Shown here: in pieces, positions 31,926 to 40,684 of the stretch
Position numbering within the stretch: the first letter of the stretch is position 1
Layout of the letters: the number at the start of each line of letters is the position of its first letter
NCBI RefSeq assembly: GCF_003594885.1
Contig: NZ_QZEZ01000002.1
Coordinates: 372,001-436,000, forward strand
Length of the DNA: 64,000 bases
Direction: 5' to 3'
DNA from: Vallicoccus soli
Lineage (GTDB): Bacteria; Actinomycetota; Actinomycetes; Motilibacterales; Motilibacteraceae
The notes under the pieces: generated by a model
Seen by the model: the letters and a program-made list of their open reading frames with translations, nothing else
Databases searched by the model: none
What the model was told of the DNA's origin: nothing
Position numbers and translations under genes: made by a program

Positions 31926-34421
31926 TCAGGCGCCGCCGCCGAGGACCACGTCGTGCTCGTCCTCGCCGCCGGGGCGCACCTCGACCTCGTGCGCGACCGG
32001 CGCGTAGCCGCTCGCGGTGAGGACGTAGGCGCCGGTGGCGAGGTCGGCGAAGGCGTACGTGCCGCCGGCTCCGGTGACCTCGCTGCCGACGACGACGCCG
32101 GTGGCGTCGACGAGCGTGACCGTCGCGCCCGCGAGCGGCGCGCCGTCACCGGCCCGGCGGACCGTGCCGGCGAGCGCGCCGGTGGCCGCGAGCAGGAGGT
32201 CGCGCTGCAGGGTCGCCGCGCCGTCGACGGGGACCCGCTCGAGGGCGGGGCGGTGCCCGGGCGCCGCGGCCGAGACGACGAAGTCGCCGGGCGGCAGGTC
32301 GGCGAAGGCGTACGCCCCGTCCTCGTCCGCCGTGGCCGCGGCGACGACCTCGCCCCGGGCGTCGCTGAGCGTGACCCGCGCTCCCGGCACCGGCCCTGCC
32401 GGCTCGTGGCGCAGCACCCGGCCCTCGATGCGCGCCGCGGCCTCGAGGCGGACGTCGCGGCGGACCTGCTCGGCGCCGACGGAGACCATCGTCGCCGAGG
32501 GCTGGTGCCCGGGCGCCGTCGCGATGAGCAGGTGAGCGCCGCCGTCCGGCGGCACGAGGCGGTACGCGCCGTCGGCGCCGGTGCGGGCGAGGTCCACCTG
32601 GTGCCCCGCGGCGTCGGTGAGCGTGAGCACCGCCCCCGCCAGGGGGGCGCCGTCCTGCCCGCGCACGGTGCCCGCGACCGCGCCCGGCGCGGGGCCCGGC
32701 CCAGCGCCCGGCGCGGGGGCCGGCGCGGGGGCCGGCGCGGGGGCCGGCGCGGGGGCCGGCCCAGCCCCCGGGGGGACGCGCTCGGCGGCGGGCGCCGGGG
32801 CGGCCGTGGGCGCGGGGGCCGGGTCGACGGCGGGCGGCCCGGCCGGGCCCGCGGCCACCGGCCCCTGCTGGATCCGCACGTCCTTGAGCAGCAGGGCGAC
32901 GAGCAGGGCGAGGACGAGCAGCGGGACCGCCGTGAGGAAGACGTCGTCCATGGCGCGCGCGAAGGCGCTGAGCACCCGCTCGCGCACGGCCTCGGGCAGG
33001 GCGCGGATGGCGGCCACGTCGTTGGGGTCGACGCCGGAGGCCGCCTGCGCGCCGCCCGGCGCGCCCTGCAGCTCCTCGGCGAGGTACGTCGCGAGGCGGC
33101 TGGAGAGCACGGCGCCGAAGACGGCGGTGCCGATGGAACCGCCCATCTGGCGGAAGAAGGTCACCGAGCCCGTGGCGGCGCCGATCTCGCTGGGGCGCAC
33201 CGAGGACTGGATGGCGGTGATGAGGGTCTGCATCTGGCAGCCGAGGCCGATGCCGAGCAGCAGCATGTACGCCGCGATCTCGAGGTAGGGCGTCTCGGGG
33301 CTGACCCGGCTGAGCAGCAGGAACGCGGCGACGAGCAGGACGGCGCCCACCACCGGGAAGGGCTTGTAGCGCCCGGTGCGGTCGAGCAGGCGCCCGCAGG
33401 TGATCGAGGCGCTGAGGATGCCCAGGACGACCGGCAGCATCGCGAGGCCGGAGCGCGTCGCGGACATCTGCTGGACCGTCTGGAAGTAGACCGGCAGGTA
33501 GATGATGCCGCCGAACATCGCGGCGCCGCCGAGGAACGTGAAGAGGTTGCCGCCGGCGAACACCGGGTTCCGGAAGAGCGACATCGGGATGATCGGCTCG
33601 GCGGCCCGGGTCTCGACGAGGACGAAGAGGGCGGCGAGCGCGAGCGCCGCGCCGAGCAGCGCGAGCGCGCCGCCCTCGGCCCAGCCGTAGTCGCGCCCTC
33701 GCCACTCCAGGTAGAGCAGGAGCGCGGTCACCGAGGCCACGACGAGCAGCGCGCCGAGCCAGTCGATGGCGTGGCGGCGGCGGGTGGTGCGGGCCCCGGC
33801 GAGCGCGACCGAGGTGATGACGAGCGCGGCGCCGCCGATCGGGAGGTTGATGTAGAAGATCCAGCGCCAGCCGGGGCCGTCGGTGAAGAAGCCGCCGAGC
33901 AGCGGCCCGGCGACGCTCGAGACGCCGAAGACGGCGCCGAAGTAGCCGCCGTACCGGCCGCGCTCGCGCGGGGGGACGACGTCGCCGATGATGCTGAGCG
34001 CGATCGCGAAGAGCCCGCCGCCGCCCACGCCCTGCAGCGCCCGGAAGCCGATGAGCTGGTAGATGTCCTGGGCGAAGCCGCACAGCGCCGACCCGACGAG
34101 GAAGATCCCGATCGCGGTCTGGAAGACCAGGCGGCGCCCGTAGAGGTCGGACAGCTTGCCCCACAGCGGCGTCATCGCCGTCGCCGTGAGCAGGTACGCC
34201 GTGACGACCCACGAGAGCTTGTCGAGCCCGCCGAGCTCGCTGGTGATGGTCGGCAGCGCCGTCCCGACGATGCTCTGGTCGAGGGCGGCCAGCAGCATGC
34301 CGCTCATGACGCCGGCCATCACCACGAGGATCTGGCGGTGGCTGAGGTACTGCGGCTCCTCGCCCCCGTCGGGGCCGGGGCCGCCCGCGGCGGCGCGGGC
34401 GTCGGGGGTCGTGCTCGCCAC
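31926..34421 (-). CDS. DHA2-type MFS exporter fused to three carboxypeptidase-regulatory-like domains
   Basis: 831 residues. Residues ~30-530 are a 14-helix drug exporter of the DHA2 family ([14 protein letters not shown], motif [15 protein letters not shown], motif C-like [20 protein letters not shown]). A long Ala/Pro linker follows (~555-615), then three repeats of the CarboxypepD_reg/CnaB-like beta-sandwich, each with the pattern [18 protein letters not shown] and [12 protein letters not shown]. With 14 helices the tail would be cytoplasmic, which is odd for these domains. It likely exports toxic compounds or metabolites. GTG 34421 follows the MarR gene after 1 bp. Confidence 0.88.
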   Translation of the reverse strand: MASTTPDARAAAGGPGPDGGEEPQYLSHRQILVVMAGVMSGMLLAALDQSIVGTALPTITSELGGLDKLSWVVTAYLLTATAMTPLWGKLSDLYGRRLVFQTAIGIFLVGSALCGFAQDIYQLIGFRALQGVGGGGLFAIALSIIGDVVPPRERGRYGGYFGAVFGVSSVAGPLLGGFFTDGPGWRWIFYINLPIGGAALVITSVALAGARTTRRRHAIDWLGALLVVASVTALLLYLEWRGRDYGWAEGGALALLGAALALAALFVLVETRAAEPIIPMSLFRNPVFAGGNLFTFLGGAAMFGGIIYLPVYFQTVQQMSATRSGLAMLPVVLGILSASITCGRLLDRTGRYKPFPVVGAVLLVAAFLLLSRVSPETPYLEIAAYMLLLGIGLGCQMQTLITAIQSSVRPSEIGAATGSVTFFRQMGGSIGTAVFGAVLSSRLATYLAEELQGAPGGAQAASGVDPNDVAAIRALPEAVRERVLSAFARAMDDVFLTAVPLLVLALLVALLLKDVRIQQGPVAAGPAGPPAVDPAPAPTAAPAPAAERVPPGAGPAPAPAPAPAPAPAPAPGAGPGPAPGAVAGTVRGQDGAPLAGAVLTLTDAAGHQVDLARTGADGAYRLVPPDGGAHLLIATAPGHQPSATMVSVGAEQVRRDVRLEAAARIEGRVLRHEPAGPVPGARVTLSDARGEVVAAATADEDGAYAFADLPPGDFVVSAAAPGHRPALERVPVDGAATLQRDLLLAATGALAGTVRRAGDGAPLAGATVTLVDATGVVVGSEVTGAGGTYAFADLATGAYVLTASGYAPVAHEVEVRPGGEDEHDVVLGGGA
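32697..32766 (-). repeat. Tandem GC-rich repeat encoding the Ala-Pro linker
   Basis: GGCGCGGGGGCC-type 12-bp units recur here and encode the APAPAP linker between the MFS and beta-sandwich parts. Length variation between strains is likely. Confidence 0.6.
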
Positions 34422-34422
34422 G

Positions 34423-34872
34423 TCAGGCCTCCTGCGCGGGGTGGTGGGCGTCGGCGGCCGGCAGCAGCGCGTCGGCCAGCCGCTCGAGGAGTCGGGCCAG
34501 GGCTTCCCGGTCGGCGTCGGCCCACTCCCGGGTCGCCGACCCGAGCAGGTCGGCGCGCCGGGCGACGGCCTCGTCGTACGCCCGCTCCCCCGCCGGGGTC
34601 AGGACGATCCGGCTGGAGCGCCGGTCGCCCGGGTCGGGCTCGCGCCGCACGAGCCCGTCGTCCTCGAGGCCGCTGACGTGCCGGCTCACCGTCGACGCGT
34701 CGAGCGCGGACAGCGCGGCCAGGTCGGCGGTGCGCAGCGGGCGCGCGGAGAGGAGCTTGAGCAGGTGCCAGGTGCTCGGCGGGCGGGCGTCGCGCGCCGA
34801 CGGCGCGGACAGGCCCCGCACGACGGCGTACAGCGCCTGCACCGTGCGGGGCGCGGGGGCGGGGGCGGTCAC
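34423..34872 (-). CDS. MarR-family transcriptional regulator
   Basis: About 149 residues. The winged helix is clear: [20 protein letters not shown], recognition helix [18 protein letters not shown], wing [20 protein letters not shown]. It most probably represses the MFS exporter that follows 1 bp downstream, and itself. The start is taken at GTG 34872 because TACGCT lies 6 nt before it; the longer ATG at 34899 would lie inside the promoter. A palindrome over the -35 is the likely operator. Confidence 0.87.
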   Translation of the reverse strand: MTAPAPAPRTVQALYAVVRGLSAPSARDARPPSTWHLLKLLSARPLRTADLAALSALDASTVSRHVSGLEDDGLVRREPDPGDRRSSRIVLTPAGERAYDEAVARRADLLGSATREWADADREALARLLERLADALLPAADAHHPAQEA

Positions 34873-34878
34873 CCGACG

Positions 34879-34906
34879 AGCGTACCCCGGCAGTTGCATG
34901 CTGCAA
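34879..34906 (-). promoter_or_regulatory. marR-exporter promoter with an overlapping operator
   Basis: The -35 TTGCAG (34901-34906) and -10 TACGCT (34879-34884) are 16 bp apart. The -35 lies within the perfect inverted repeat TTGCA-TGC-TGCAA (34894-34906), a MarR-type site. Binding there would block the promoter. Confidence 0.6.
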
Positions 34907-34994
34907 GCACCTTCCGTGCCGCCCCGCGGGGCTGCCCACGCACGCGTCCGATTCCCGCCGGAAGCGGGACCGGCGCGGTGGCAGGATCGCTGGC

Positions 34995-36515
34995 GTGGAC
35001 CTCCTCACCGACGACGCCGAGCGGTGCTACCGCGCCGTGCAGAGCCGCGACCCGCGGTTCGACGGCGTCTTCTGGACCGGCGTCACGAGCACCGGCATCT
35101 ACTGCCGCCCGAGCTGCCCCGCGGTCACGCCGCGACGGGCCAACGTCCGCTTCTTCCGCTCCACCGCCGCCGCCCAGGGCGCCGGGCTGCGCGCCTGCAA
35201 GCGCTGCCGCCCCGACGCCGTCCCGGGCTCGCCCGACTGGGACGTCCGCTCCGACGTGGCGGGGCGCGCGATGCGGCTCATCGCCGACGGCGTCGTCGAC
35301 CGCGAGGGCGTCCCCGGCCTCGCCCGGCGCCTCGGCCTGAGCGAGCGCCACCTGCACCGCCAGCTCGTCGGCGAGCTCGGGGCGGGGCCGCTCGCGCTGG
35401 CCCGGGCCCGGCGGGCCCACGCGGCGCGCCTGCTCGTCGAGACGACCGGGCTGCCCCTGGCCGACGTCGCCTTCGCCGCCGGCTTCTCCAGCGTCCGGCA
35501 GTTCAACGACACGGTGCGCGAGGTGTACGCCGCCGCCCCCGGGGAGCTGCGCGCGGCCGCCGGGCGCCGCGGCCGCACCGCCGCGGCGCCCGGTGCGCCG
35601 GCGCCGGGCGCGGGCCGCCTGGTGCTGCGCCTCGCGGCCCGCCCGCCCTTCGACGGGGCGGCGGTCGTGGCCTTCCTCGCCGCCCACGCCGTCGTGGGGG
35701 TGGAGGAGGTCGTGGACGGCACCTACCGCCGCACCCTGCGCCTGCCGCACGGCCCGGGGGTCGTGGCGCTCACGCCGGACGGGGACGCGGTGCGGGCCGA
35801 GCTCGACCTCGCGGACCTGCGCGACGTCGGCGCCGCGGTGGAGCGCGCCCGGCGCACGTTCGACCTCGACGCCGACCCGGAGGCGGTCGACGCGCTCCTC
35901 GGCGCCGACCCGCTGCTCGGCCACCTGGTGCGCGGGCGCCCCGGACTGCGGGTGCCCGGCCACGACGACGGGGCCGAGCTGGCCGTACGGGCCGTGCTGG
36001 GCCAGCAGGTCTCGCTGGCCGCGGCGCGCACCCACGCCGGGCGCCTGGTCCTCACGCACGGGCAACCGCTTGCTCAGCCGAGCGGCGGGCTGACGCACCT
36101 CTTCCCGGACCCCGAGGCGCTCGCCGACCTCGACCCCGCCACGCTGGCCCTGCCGCGGGCGCGCGGTGGGGCGCTGCGGTCCCTGGCGGGAGCGCTGCAC
36201 ACCGGCCGCCTGCGCCTGGAGCGCGGCGTCGACCGGGACGAGGCCGCCGCGCGCCTCGTCGCCCTGCCCGGCATCGGCCCGTGGACGGCGTCGTACGTGC
36301 GGCTGCGCGCGCTCGGCGACCCGGACGTGTTCCTGCCCGGCGACCTCGCCGCCCGGAAAGCACTTGCCGGGCTCGGCGTCGCGGACGCCTCGCCCGCCGG
36401 GGCCGCCCGCGCCGCAGCCGGCTGGGCGCCCTGGCGCTCGTACGCCCTCCTGCACGCCTGGTCGAGCCTCGGCGTCTTCGACCAGCCCGCCGAGCCCTCC
36501 CGGAGGACCGCGTGA
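34995..36515 (+). CDS. alkA: AdaA-AlkA fusion: methyl-sensing regulator and 3-methyladenine DNA glycosylase II
   Basis: 506 residues. The N-terminal Ada zinc domain has its four cysteines in [10 protein letters not shown] and ACKRCRPDA; the first is the methyl-accepting residue. An AraC-type helix-turn-helix follows ([37 protein letters not shown]). Residues ~205-500 are an AlkA glycosylase: [20 protein letters not shown], the helix-hairpin-helix [16 protein letters not shown] and catalytic Asp in [12 protein letters not shown]. It senses and repairs alkylation damage. It overlaps ogt by 4 bp, the same pair as in mycobacteria. Confidence 0.94.
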   Translation: MDLLTDDAERCYRAVQSRDPRFDGVFWTGVTSTGIYCRPSCPAVTPRRANVRFFRSTAAAQGAGLRACKRCRPDAVPGSPDWDVRSDVAGRAMRLIADGVVDREGVPGLARRLGLSERHLHRQLVGELGAGPLALARARRAHAARLLVETTGLPLADVAFAAGFSSVRQFNDTVREVYAAAPGELRAAAGRRGRTAAAPGAPAPGAGRLVLRLAARPPFDGAAVVAFLAAHAVVGVEEVVDGTYRRTLRLPHGPGVVALTPDGDAVRAELDLADLRDVGAAVERARRTFDLDADPEAVDALLGADPLLGHLVRGRPGLRVPGHDDGAELAVRAVLGQQVSLAAARTHAGRLVLTHGQPLAQPSGGLTHLFPDPEALADLDPATLALPRARGGALRSLAGALHTGRLRLERGVDRDEAAARLVALPGIGPWTASYVRLRALGDPDVFLPGDLAARKALAGLGVADASPAGAARAAAGWAPWRSYALLHAWSSLGVFDQPAEPSRRTA

Positions 36516-37006
36516 CCACCACCTGGACGACCGTCCTGCCCAGTCCCGTGGGCGACCTGCTCGTCGCCGCGGGCGACGACGGCCTGCGGGCGGTGCTCTT
36601 CACCCCGCACCGCCACCCTCCGGCGGACCGGGGGACGTGGAGGAGCGACGACGCGCACCCGGTGCTGCGCACCGCGTCGGAGCAGCTCGCCGCGTACTTC
36701 GCCGGGGACCTGCGCGCCTTCGACCTGCCGCTCGCCCCCCGCGGCTCGGCCTTCCAGCTGCGCGTCTGGGAGGCGCTGCGGTCCATCCCCTACGGCGGCA
36801 CGGCCTCGTACGGGGACCTGGCCCGCCGGCTGGGGGCGCCCGGCGCGGCGCGCGCCGTGGGGCTGGCCAACGGGCGCAACCCGCTGTCGATCGTCGTCCC
36901 CTGCCACCGCGTGGTCGGGGCGCGCGGCACGCTCACGGGCTACGCTGGCGGCCTGGAGCGCAAGCGCGCGCTGCTCGACCTCGAGGCCGGGGCGCTGGTG
37001 CTCTGA
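36512..37006 (+). CDS. ogt: Methylated-DNA--protein-cysteine methyltransferase
   Basis: 164 residues. The active-site motif [10 protein letters not shown] is intact, preceded by the DNA-binding helix ([20 protein letters not shown]) and [12 protein letters not shown]. It removes the methyl group from O6-methylguanine onto its own cysteine. Its GTG overlaps the alkA stop, so the two alkylation-repair genes form an operon probably switched on by the Ada domain of the first product. Confidence 0.96.
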   Translation: MTTTWTTVLPSPVGDLLVAAGDDGLRAVLFTPHRHPPADRGTWRSDDAHPVLRTASEQLAAYFAGDLRAFDLPLAPRGSAFQLRVWEALRSIPYGGTASYGDLARRLGAPGAARAVGLANGRNPLSIVVPCHRVVGARGTLTGYAGGLERKRALLDLEAGALVL

Positions 37007-37040
37007 GGGGTCCCGAGCGGTGACCAGCGAGGAGGCCGTC

Positions 37041-37217
37041 GTGACCGAGCCCGACTACCGGACGATGCCCGAGCGCGTGCCGCTCGAGGCCACCGAGGCC
37101 GTGCACCTCACCACCGACGACGCGCCGGAACGGCGCTGGGGCGCGCTCGGCCTGCTGGCGGCCGGCGGTGCGCTCGGCGGGACGGCCGCGCTCGGCGTGG
37201 ACTGCGACGCGGACTGA
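37041..37217 (+). CDS. Small membrane-associated protein of unknown function
   Basis: 58 residues from GTG 37041, which has GAGGAGG 6 nt upstream; an earlier GTG at 37020 lacks a ribosome site. The N-terminal half is acidic and soluble, then comes one short hydrophobic segment (GALGLLAAGGALGGTAALGV) and the end DCDAD. No family is recognised. It follows ogt by 34 bp and precedes the hemerythrin-like gene. Confidence 0.5.
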   Translation: MTEPDYRTMPERVPLEATEAVHLTTDDAPERRWGALGLLAAGGALGGTAALGVDCDAD

Positions 37218-37293
37218 GCGCGCGGCGCGTGGGGCGCTCCCCCGCGGGTACCCGCGCGGTGATCGACCGCGCCGCGCTCCCCTGGAGGACCCC

Positions 37294-37869
37294 GTGACCG
37301 ACCGCCCGTACGACAGCGCCCCCGGCGACGACGTCGTCGACGTCCTCACCCGGCAGCACCGCCAGTTCCTCGACCTCGTCGACGAGATCCAGGCGGCCGG
37401 ACGGCCCGAGGTCCGCCGCGACCTGGCGGACGTCCTCACCGCCGAGCTCATGCGCCACGCGGTCGCCGAGGAGATGCACGTCTACCCGGCGGTCCGGGAC
37501 CACCTGCCCGACGGCGAGGCGGCGGTCGAGCACGACACCCGCGAGCACCAGGAGCTCGAGGAGCAGCTCAAGGCGCTCGAGGGCCTCGACGCCGCCGACG
37601 CGCAGTTCCTCGAGGTGGTGGGCCGGCTCGAGGCCACCCTGCGCGACCACGTGCGCGACGAGGAGGGCGAGCAGTTCCCCCTGCTGCGGGCCCGGGTGCC
37701 GCGCGAGCGCATGCTGGAGATGGCCGAGCAGGTGCGCCGCGCCGAGCAGCTCGCGCCGACCCGGCCGCACCCGGCCGCCCCGCACTCCGAGCTGTTCCAC
37801 AAGCTCGTCGGCCCGGGCGTGGGCTTCGTGGACCGCCTGCGCGACCGGCTCGCGCACCGGGACGTCTAG
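37294..37869 (+). CDS. Hemerythrin-like HHE domain protein
   Basis: 191 residues. The four-helix bundle carries the expected metal ligands: His in TRQHRQFLDLV, His and Glu in RHAVAEEMHVYPAV, His in EHDTREHQELEE and His and Glu in RDHVRDEEGEQFPLL. Such proteins bind a di-iron centre and may sense or scavenge oxygen, nitric oxide or peroxide. The C-terminal 50 residues are an extension of unknown role. TGGAGG precedes GTG 37294. Confidence 0.9.
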   Translation: MTDRPYDSAPGDDVVDVLTRQHRQFLDLVDEIQAAGRPEVRRDLADVLTAELMRHAVAEEMHVYPAVRDHLPDGEAAVEHDTREHQELEEQLKALEGLDAADAQFLEVVGRLEATLRDHVRDEEGEQFPLLRARVPRERMLEMAEQVRRAEQLAPTRPHPAAPHSELFHKLVGPGVGFVDRLRDRLAHRDV

Positions 37870-37991
37870 TCGCGGGACGGGGGCCCGGGCAGGTGCGTCG
37901 CGCGGGAGGTGTGGGGCGCGGGGGAGGGGGCAGCCGCGGCACCCGGCTCCAGCGCAGCGGCCGGTCCCGGTGCCCCACGAGGAGTGCCCCC

Positions 37992-38351
37992 GTGCCCGTC
38001 ACCTCGTACGTCCACCGCGGCGTGGACGTGCTCGCCCCGTCCGGCCCGCTCGACGAGCCCGTCGTCGCCGCGCTGCGCGCCGGGCTGCAGCGCCCCCTGG
38101 CCCGGCGCGCCCCGGTCGTCGTCCACCTCGACGACCTGCTGCCGGGCGACCGCCCGGGCCAGGCCGCGCTCGTCCGGCTGTGCGCCGAGGCGGCGGTCGC
38201 GGACGAGCACCTGCGGGTGGTGACGGCGGGGTGCCCGTGCAACGCGCTGCTCGACGCGCTCGAGGCCGCGGGCGTCCCGCTGGCCCCCGACCTCGGCAGC
38301 GCCGCGCGCGCCGTCCGGGCGTCCACCCGCGACCACTCCTGCCCCGGGTGA
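37992..38351 (+). CDS. STAS-like domain protein
   Basis: 119 residues resembling anti-sigma-factor antagonists: VDVLAPSGPLDEPVVAALRA, then PVVVHLDDLLPGDRPGQAAL and a helix (LLDALEAAGVPLAPDLGSA). The phosphorylatable serine of SpoIIAA-type proteins is not evident in the LLPGDRPG loop, so it may be an inactive or divergent STAS. No anti-sigma gene is adjacent. GAGGAG lies upstream of GTG 37992. Confidence 0.55.
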   Translation: MPVTSYVHRGVDVLAPSGPLDEPVVAALRAGLQRPLARRAPVVVHLDDLLPGDRPGQAALVRLCAEAAVADEHLRVVTAGCPCNALLDALEAAGVPLAPDLGSAARAVRASTRDHSCPG

Positions 38352-38386
38352 GTGGGGGGCCGCCCGGCAGGGCATCCGTGCGGGGT

Positions 38387-38449
38387 GCGACGGGCGGCGT
38401 GACGTCGCGCGGGCCGCACCGCGCGCCCCTGGTCTCCGCCGCCCGTCGC
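38387..38449. terminator. Long inverted repeat between convergent genes
   Basis: GCGACGGGCGGCG (38387-38399) is perfectly repeated in inverse at 38437-38449 around a 37-nt loop that can itself fold. It lies between the convergent STAS-like and XRE genes and could end transcription from both sides. Confidence 0.5.
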
Positions 38450-38468
38450 GCCCGCAGGGGCGCCGCCC

Positions 38469-38726
38469 TCAGCCGGAGCGCCGGTGCAGGTCGCTGACCC
38501 GCGGGAAGGGCTCGGTGGAGAAGACCGCCTCGACGGGCAGGCCGAAGAAGGCGGCGATCCGCAGGGCGAGGTGCAGGCTGGGGCTGTACTCGCCGCGCTC
38601 GAGGTAGCCGACCGTCTGGTAGTGCACCCCGAGCGCGTCGGCGAGCTCGCGGCGCGTGACGCCCTGCTCGGCGCGCAGCAGCGCGATGCGGTTGTGCACG
38701 GCCTCGGTGCCCGGCACCCGCGTCAC
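38469..38726 (-). CDS. XRE-family helix-turn-helix regulator
   Basis: 85 residues, almost only the DNA-binding domain: IALLRAEQGVTRRELADALG, recognition helix VHYQTVGYLERGEYSPSLHL, then ALRIAAFFGLPVEAVFSTEP. This small Cro/CI-like type (YozG-like) often sits next to ABC-2 exporters. Its GTG overlaps the permease stop by 4 bp, making it the last gene of the exporter operon and a probable autoregulator of it. Confidence 0.88.
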   Translation of the reverse strand: MTRVPGTEAVHNRIALLRAEQGVTRRELADALGVHYQTVGYLERGEYSPSLHLALRIAAFFGLPVEAVFSTEPFPRVSDLHRRSG

Positions 38727-39607
38727 CGCACCCACTGCAGCGCCGCGTCGCGGGCCGCCTGCACCTGCGACCCCGACTGCCGGCGGGCCATCCGGCGCAG
38801 CACCGGCGGGGCGACGAGCAGGCCCACGACGCACCACGCGCCGAGGACGGCGACCGTCGTGCCGGTGCGCCACGAGCCGCCGACCTCGAGGGCCGCGGCC
38901 GCGTCCGGGAGGACGGCCGAGCGCAGCCCGAGCCCCAGCCAGTAGACCGGGAAGACCTGCGCGACCGCCTGGAGCCAGCCCCACATCTGCTGCAGCGGCA
39001 CGAAGACGCCGGAGATGCCGACGACGACCAGGACGGGCAGCATCCCCCAGGTGCCGGCCTTCTGGGTGCTGGGCACGAGCGCCCCGACGACCATGCCCCA
39101 GGGCAGGAGCGCGGCCATCCCCAGCACGACGACGCCGGCGAGCACGAGCCACCCGCCCGCCCCGGTGCGCACCAGCCCGTCGAAGAGCAGCCAGCTGGGC
39201 ACGAGCACGACGAGCAGCTGCGGCACCGCCGAGAGCGCGTGCAGGACGAGCTGGCCGGTGACGCAGCCCTGCATCCCGTGCGGGACCGCCTTGTGCCGCA
39301 GCAGGGTGCCGTCCTCGCGCTCCATGGCGAGCGCGAAGACCGGCCCCATGAAGACGCCGAAGGCGGCGAGCGCGGCGAGGACGCTGGGCAGGGCCACGGT
39401 CGGGAAGGACAGCGTCGTCCCCTCGACCTCGCCGTCGCGGTTGAGCCACAGGTAGCCGACGGACACCACGGCGGTGAAGAGGTAGAAGCCCTGGTCCTGC
39501 GGGCTGCGCACGCTGAGGAGGAACTCGGTCCAGCCGCGGCGCAGGCCGAGCCGCACCGCGTGGCGGGTCGCGCCGGCCGGGGCGGCGGGGGCGACGGGGG
39601 CGCTCAC
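38723..39607 (-). CDS. ABC-2 type exporter permease
   Basis: 294 residues with six hydrophobic helices in the ABC-2 arrangement: a first helix (FYLFTAVVSVGYLWL), the coupling region FALAMEREDGTLLRHKAVP, then LPWGMVVGALVPSTQKAGTW and LPVLVVVGISGVFVPLQQMW, the typical membrane motif. It forms the channel for the ATPase encoded upstream and would export a drug or lipid-like compound. It overlaps both neighbours by 4 bp. Confidence 0.85.
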   Translation of the reverse strand: MSAPVAPAAPAGATRHAVRLGLRRGWTEFLLSVRSPQDQGFYLFTAVVSVGYLWLNRDGEVEGTTLSFPTVALPSVLAALAAFGVFMGPVFALAMEREDGTLLRHKAVPHGMQGCVTGQLVLHALSAVPQLLVVLVPSWLLFDGLVRTGAGGWLVLAGVVVLGMAALLPWGMVVGALVPSTQKAGTWGMLPVLVVVGISGVFVPLQQMWGWLQAVAQVFPVYWLGLGLRSAVLPDAAAALEVGGSWRTGTTVAVLGAWCVVGLLVAPPVLRRMARRQSGSQVQAARDAALQWVR

Positions 39608-40527
39608 CGGACCACCTCCACGCCGCGCGCGGGCGGCACGGCGCCCGGCTGCTCGTGGCGCCGCACCATCTCGAGGTACGTGTCCTCCAGGCTCGCCCGG
39701 CGGACCTCGAGGTCCTCGACGTCGCCGTGCTGGGCCAGCAGCCCGCGCACGAAGCCCGTCGCGTCGTCGGTGGCGTGCACGAAGCGCTCGCCGCCGCGGC
39801 TCCAGCGCACCTCGCTGGTGGCCGCCACCTCCCGCGCGAGCGCGTCGGGGCTGCCGTCGGCGACGATGCGGCCCCCGGCGAGCACGAGGATGCGGTCGGA
39901 CAGCCGCTCCGCCTCGGCCAGGTCGTGCGTCGTGAGCAGGACCGTCGTGCCCTCGAGGTCGCAGAGCCGGTGGACGAGCTCGTGCACGTCGTGCCGGCCG
40001 CGCGGGTCGAGCCCGGCCGTCGGCTCGTCGAGGAACAGCACGTCCGGGCGCCCGACGATGCCCACGGCGACGTCGAGGCGCCGCCGCTGGCCGCCGGACA
40101 GCGTGCCGAGACGCTGGTCCGCCTGCGCGCGCAGCCCGACGAGCCCCAGCAGCTCGTCCGCCGGCAGGGGGCGGGGCCGGCCCGGCACGGCGTACGGGGC
40201 GTAGTAGCCGCCCAGCCCCTCGAGGAGGCGCCGCGGGGTCCAGCGCGAGTGGTCGCGCCAGGACTGCAGGACCACACCGACCCTGGCCCGCCAGGCGTCG
40301 TCGGCCCGCGCGGGGTCCTGCCCGAGCACCGCGACCTCGCCCGCCGAGGGGACCCGGAAGCCCTCCAGGACCTCCAGCGTCGTCGTCTTGCCGGCGCCGT
40401 TGGGCCCCAGCAGGCAGACGACCTCCCCGGCGGCCACGTCGAGGTCGACCCCGCCGAGCACCTCGTGGGTCCCGTACGCCATCCGCAGGCCGCGCGCCCG
40501 CACGACCGCCGCGCCACTCCCCCGCAC
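39604..40527 (-). CDS. ABC exporter ATP-binding protein (DrrA-like)
   Basis: 307 residues. Walker A LLGPNGAGKTTTLEVLEGF, Q-loop VGVVLQSW, signature TLSGGQRRRLDVAVGI, Walker B VLFLDEPTAGLDPRGR and the switch histidine in LLTTHDLAEAERL are all intact. The C-terminal ~90 residues match the DrrA-type regulatory extension. The start is GTG 40527, with GGGGAGG 6 nt upstream. It is first in a three-gene exporter operon controlled from a promoter with a palindrome. Confidence 0.93.
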   Translation of the reverse strand: MRGSGAAVVRARGLRMAYGTHEVLGGVDLDVAAGEVVCLLGPNGAGKTTTLEVLEGFRVPSAGEVAVLGQDPARADDAWRARVGVVLQSWRDHSRWTPRRLLEGLGGYYAPYAVPGRPRPLPADELLGLVGLRAQADQRLGTLSGGQRRRLDVAVGIVGRPDVLFLDEPTAGLDPRGRHDVHELVHRLCDLEGTTVLLTTHDLAEAERLSDRILVLAGGRIVADGSPDALAREVAATSEVRWSRGGERFVHATDDATGFVRGLLAQHGDVEDLEVRRASLEDTYLEMVRRHEQPGAVPPARGVEVVR

Positions 40528-40562
40528 CGTGCACCTCCCCGCCGGCCGGACCGCTGCCGCCG

Positions 40563-40597
40563 ATAGTAGGACTGCTACATCGACAGCACCAGTGCTG
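40563..40597 (-). promoter_or_regulatory. Exporter operon promoter with a palindromic operator
   Basis: TACTAT (minus strand, 40563-40568) is a strong -10. The near -35 region is covered by the perfect 6-2-6 palindrome CAGCACCAGTGCTG (40584-40597), and GTAGCAG occurs twice in direct orientation across the region. The XRE protein of the same operon is the natural candidate ligand. Confidence 0.5.
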
Positions 40598-40621
40598 CTA
40601 CCTCGTGCACCACCGGACACG

Positions 40622-40657
40622 GCAGCGCCCCCGCGCACGGGTGCGCGGGGGCGCTGC
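40622..40657 (-). terminator. 17-bp perfect hairpin after the secreted hydrolase gene
   Basis: GCAGCGCCCCCGCGCAC (40622-40638) pairs fully with GTGCGCGGGGGCGCTGC (40641-40657) across a 2-nt tip. It starts 27 bp past the stop of the hydrolase gene (40685) and insulates it from the exporter operon. Confidence 0.7.
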
Positions 40658-40684
40658 GGGGACGTCGGGTGGTCCAGCGGGTCG

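Noticed and set aside
32697-32766. The GC-rich tandem repeat as a regulatory or mobile element.
   Set aside because: It encodes the Ala-Pro linker in frame and is explained by coding low complexity.
34423-34899. ATG 34899 as the start of the MarR gene.
   Set aside because: It lies inside the promoter/operator; TACGCT 6 nt before GTG 34872 gives a better start.
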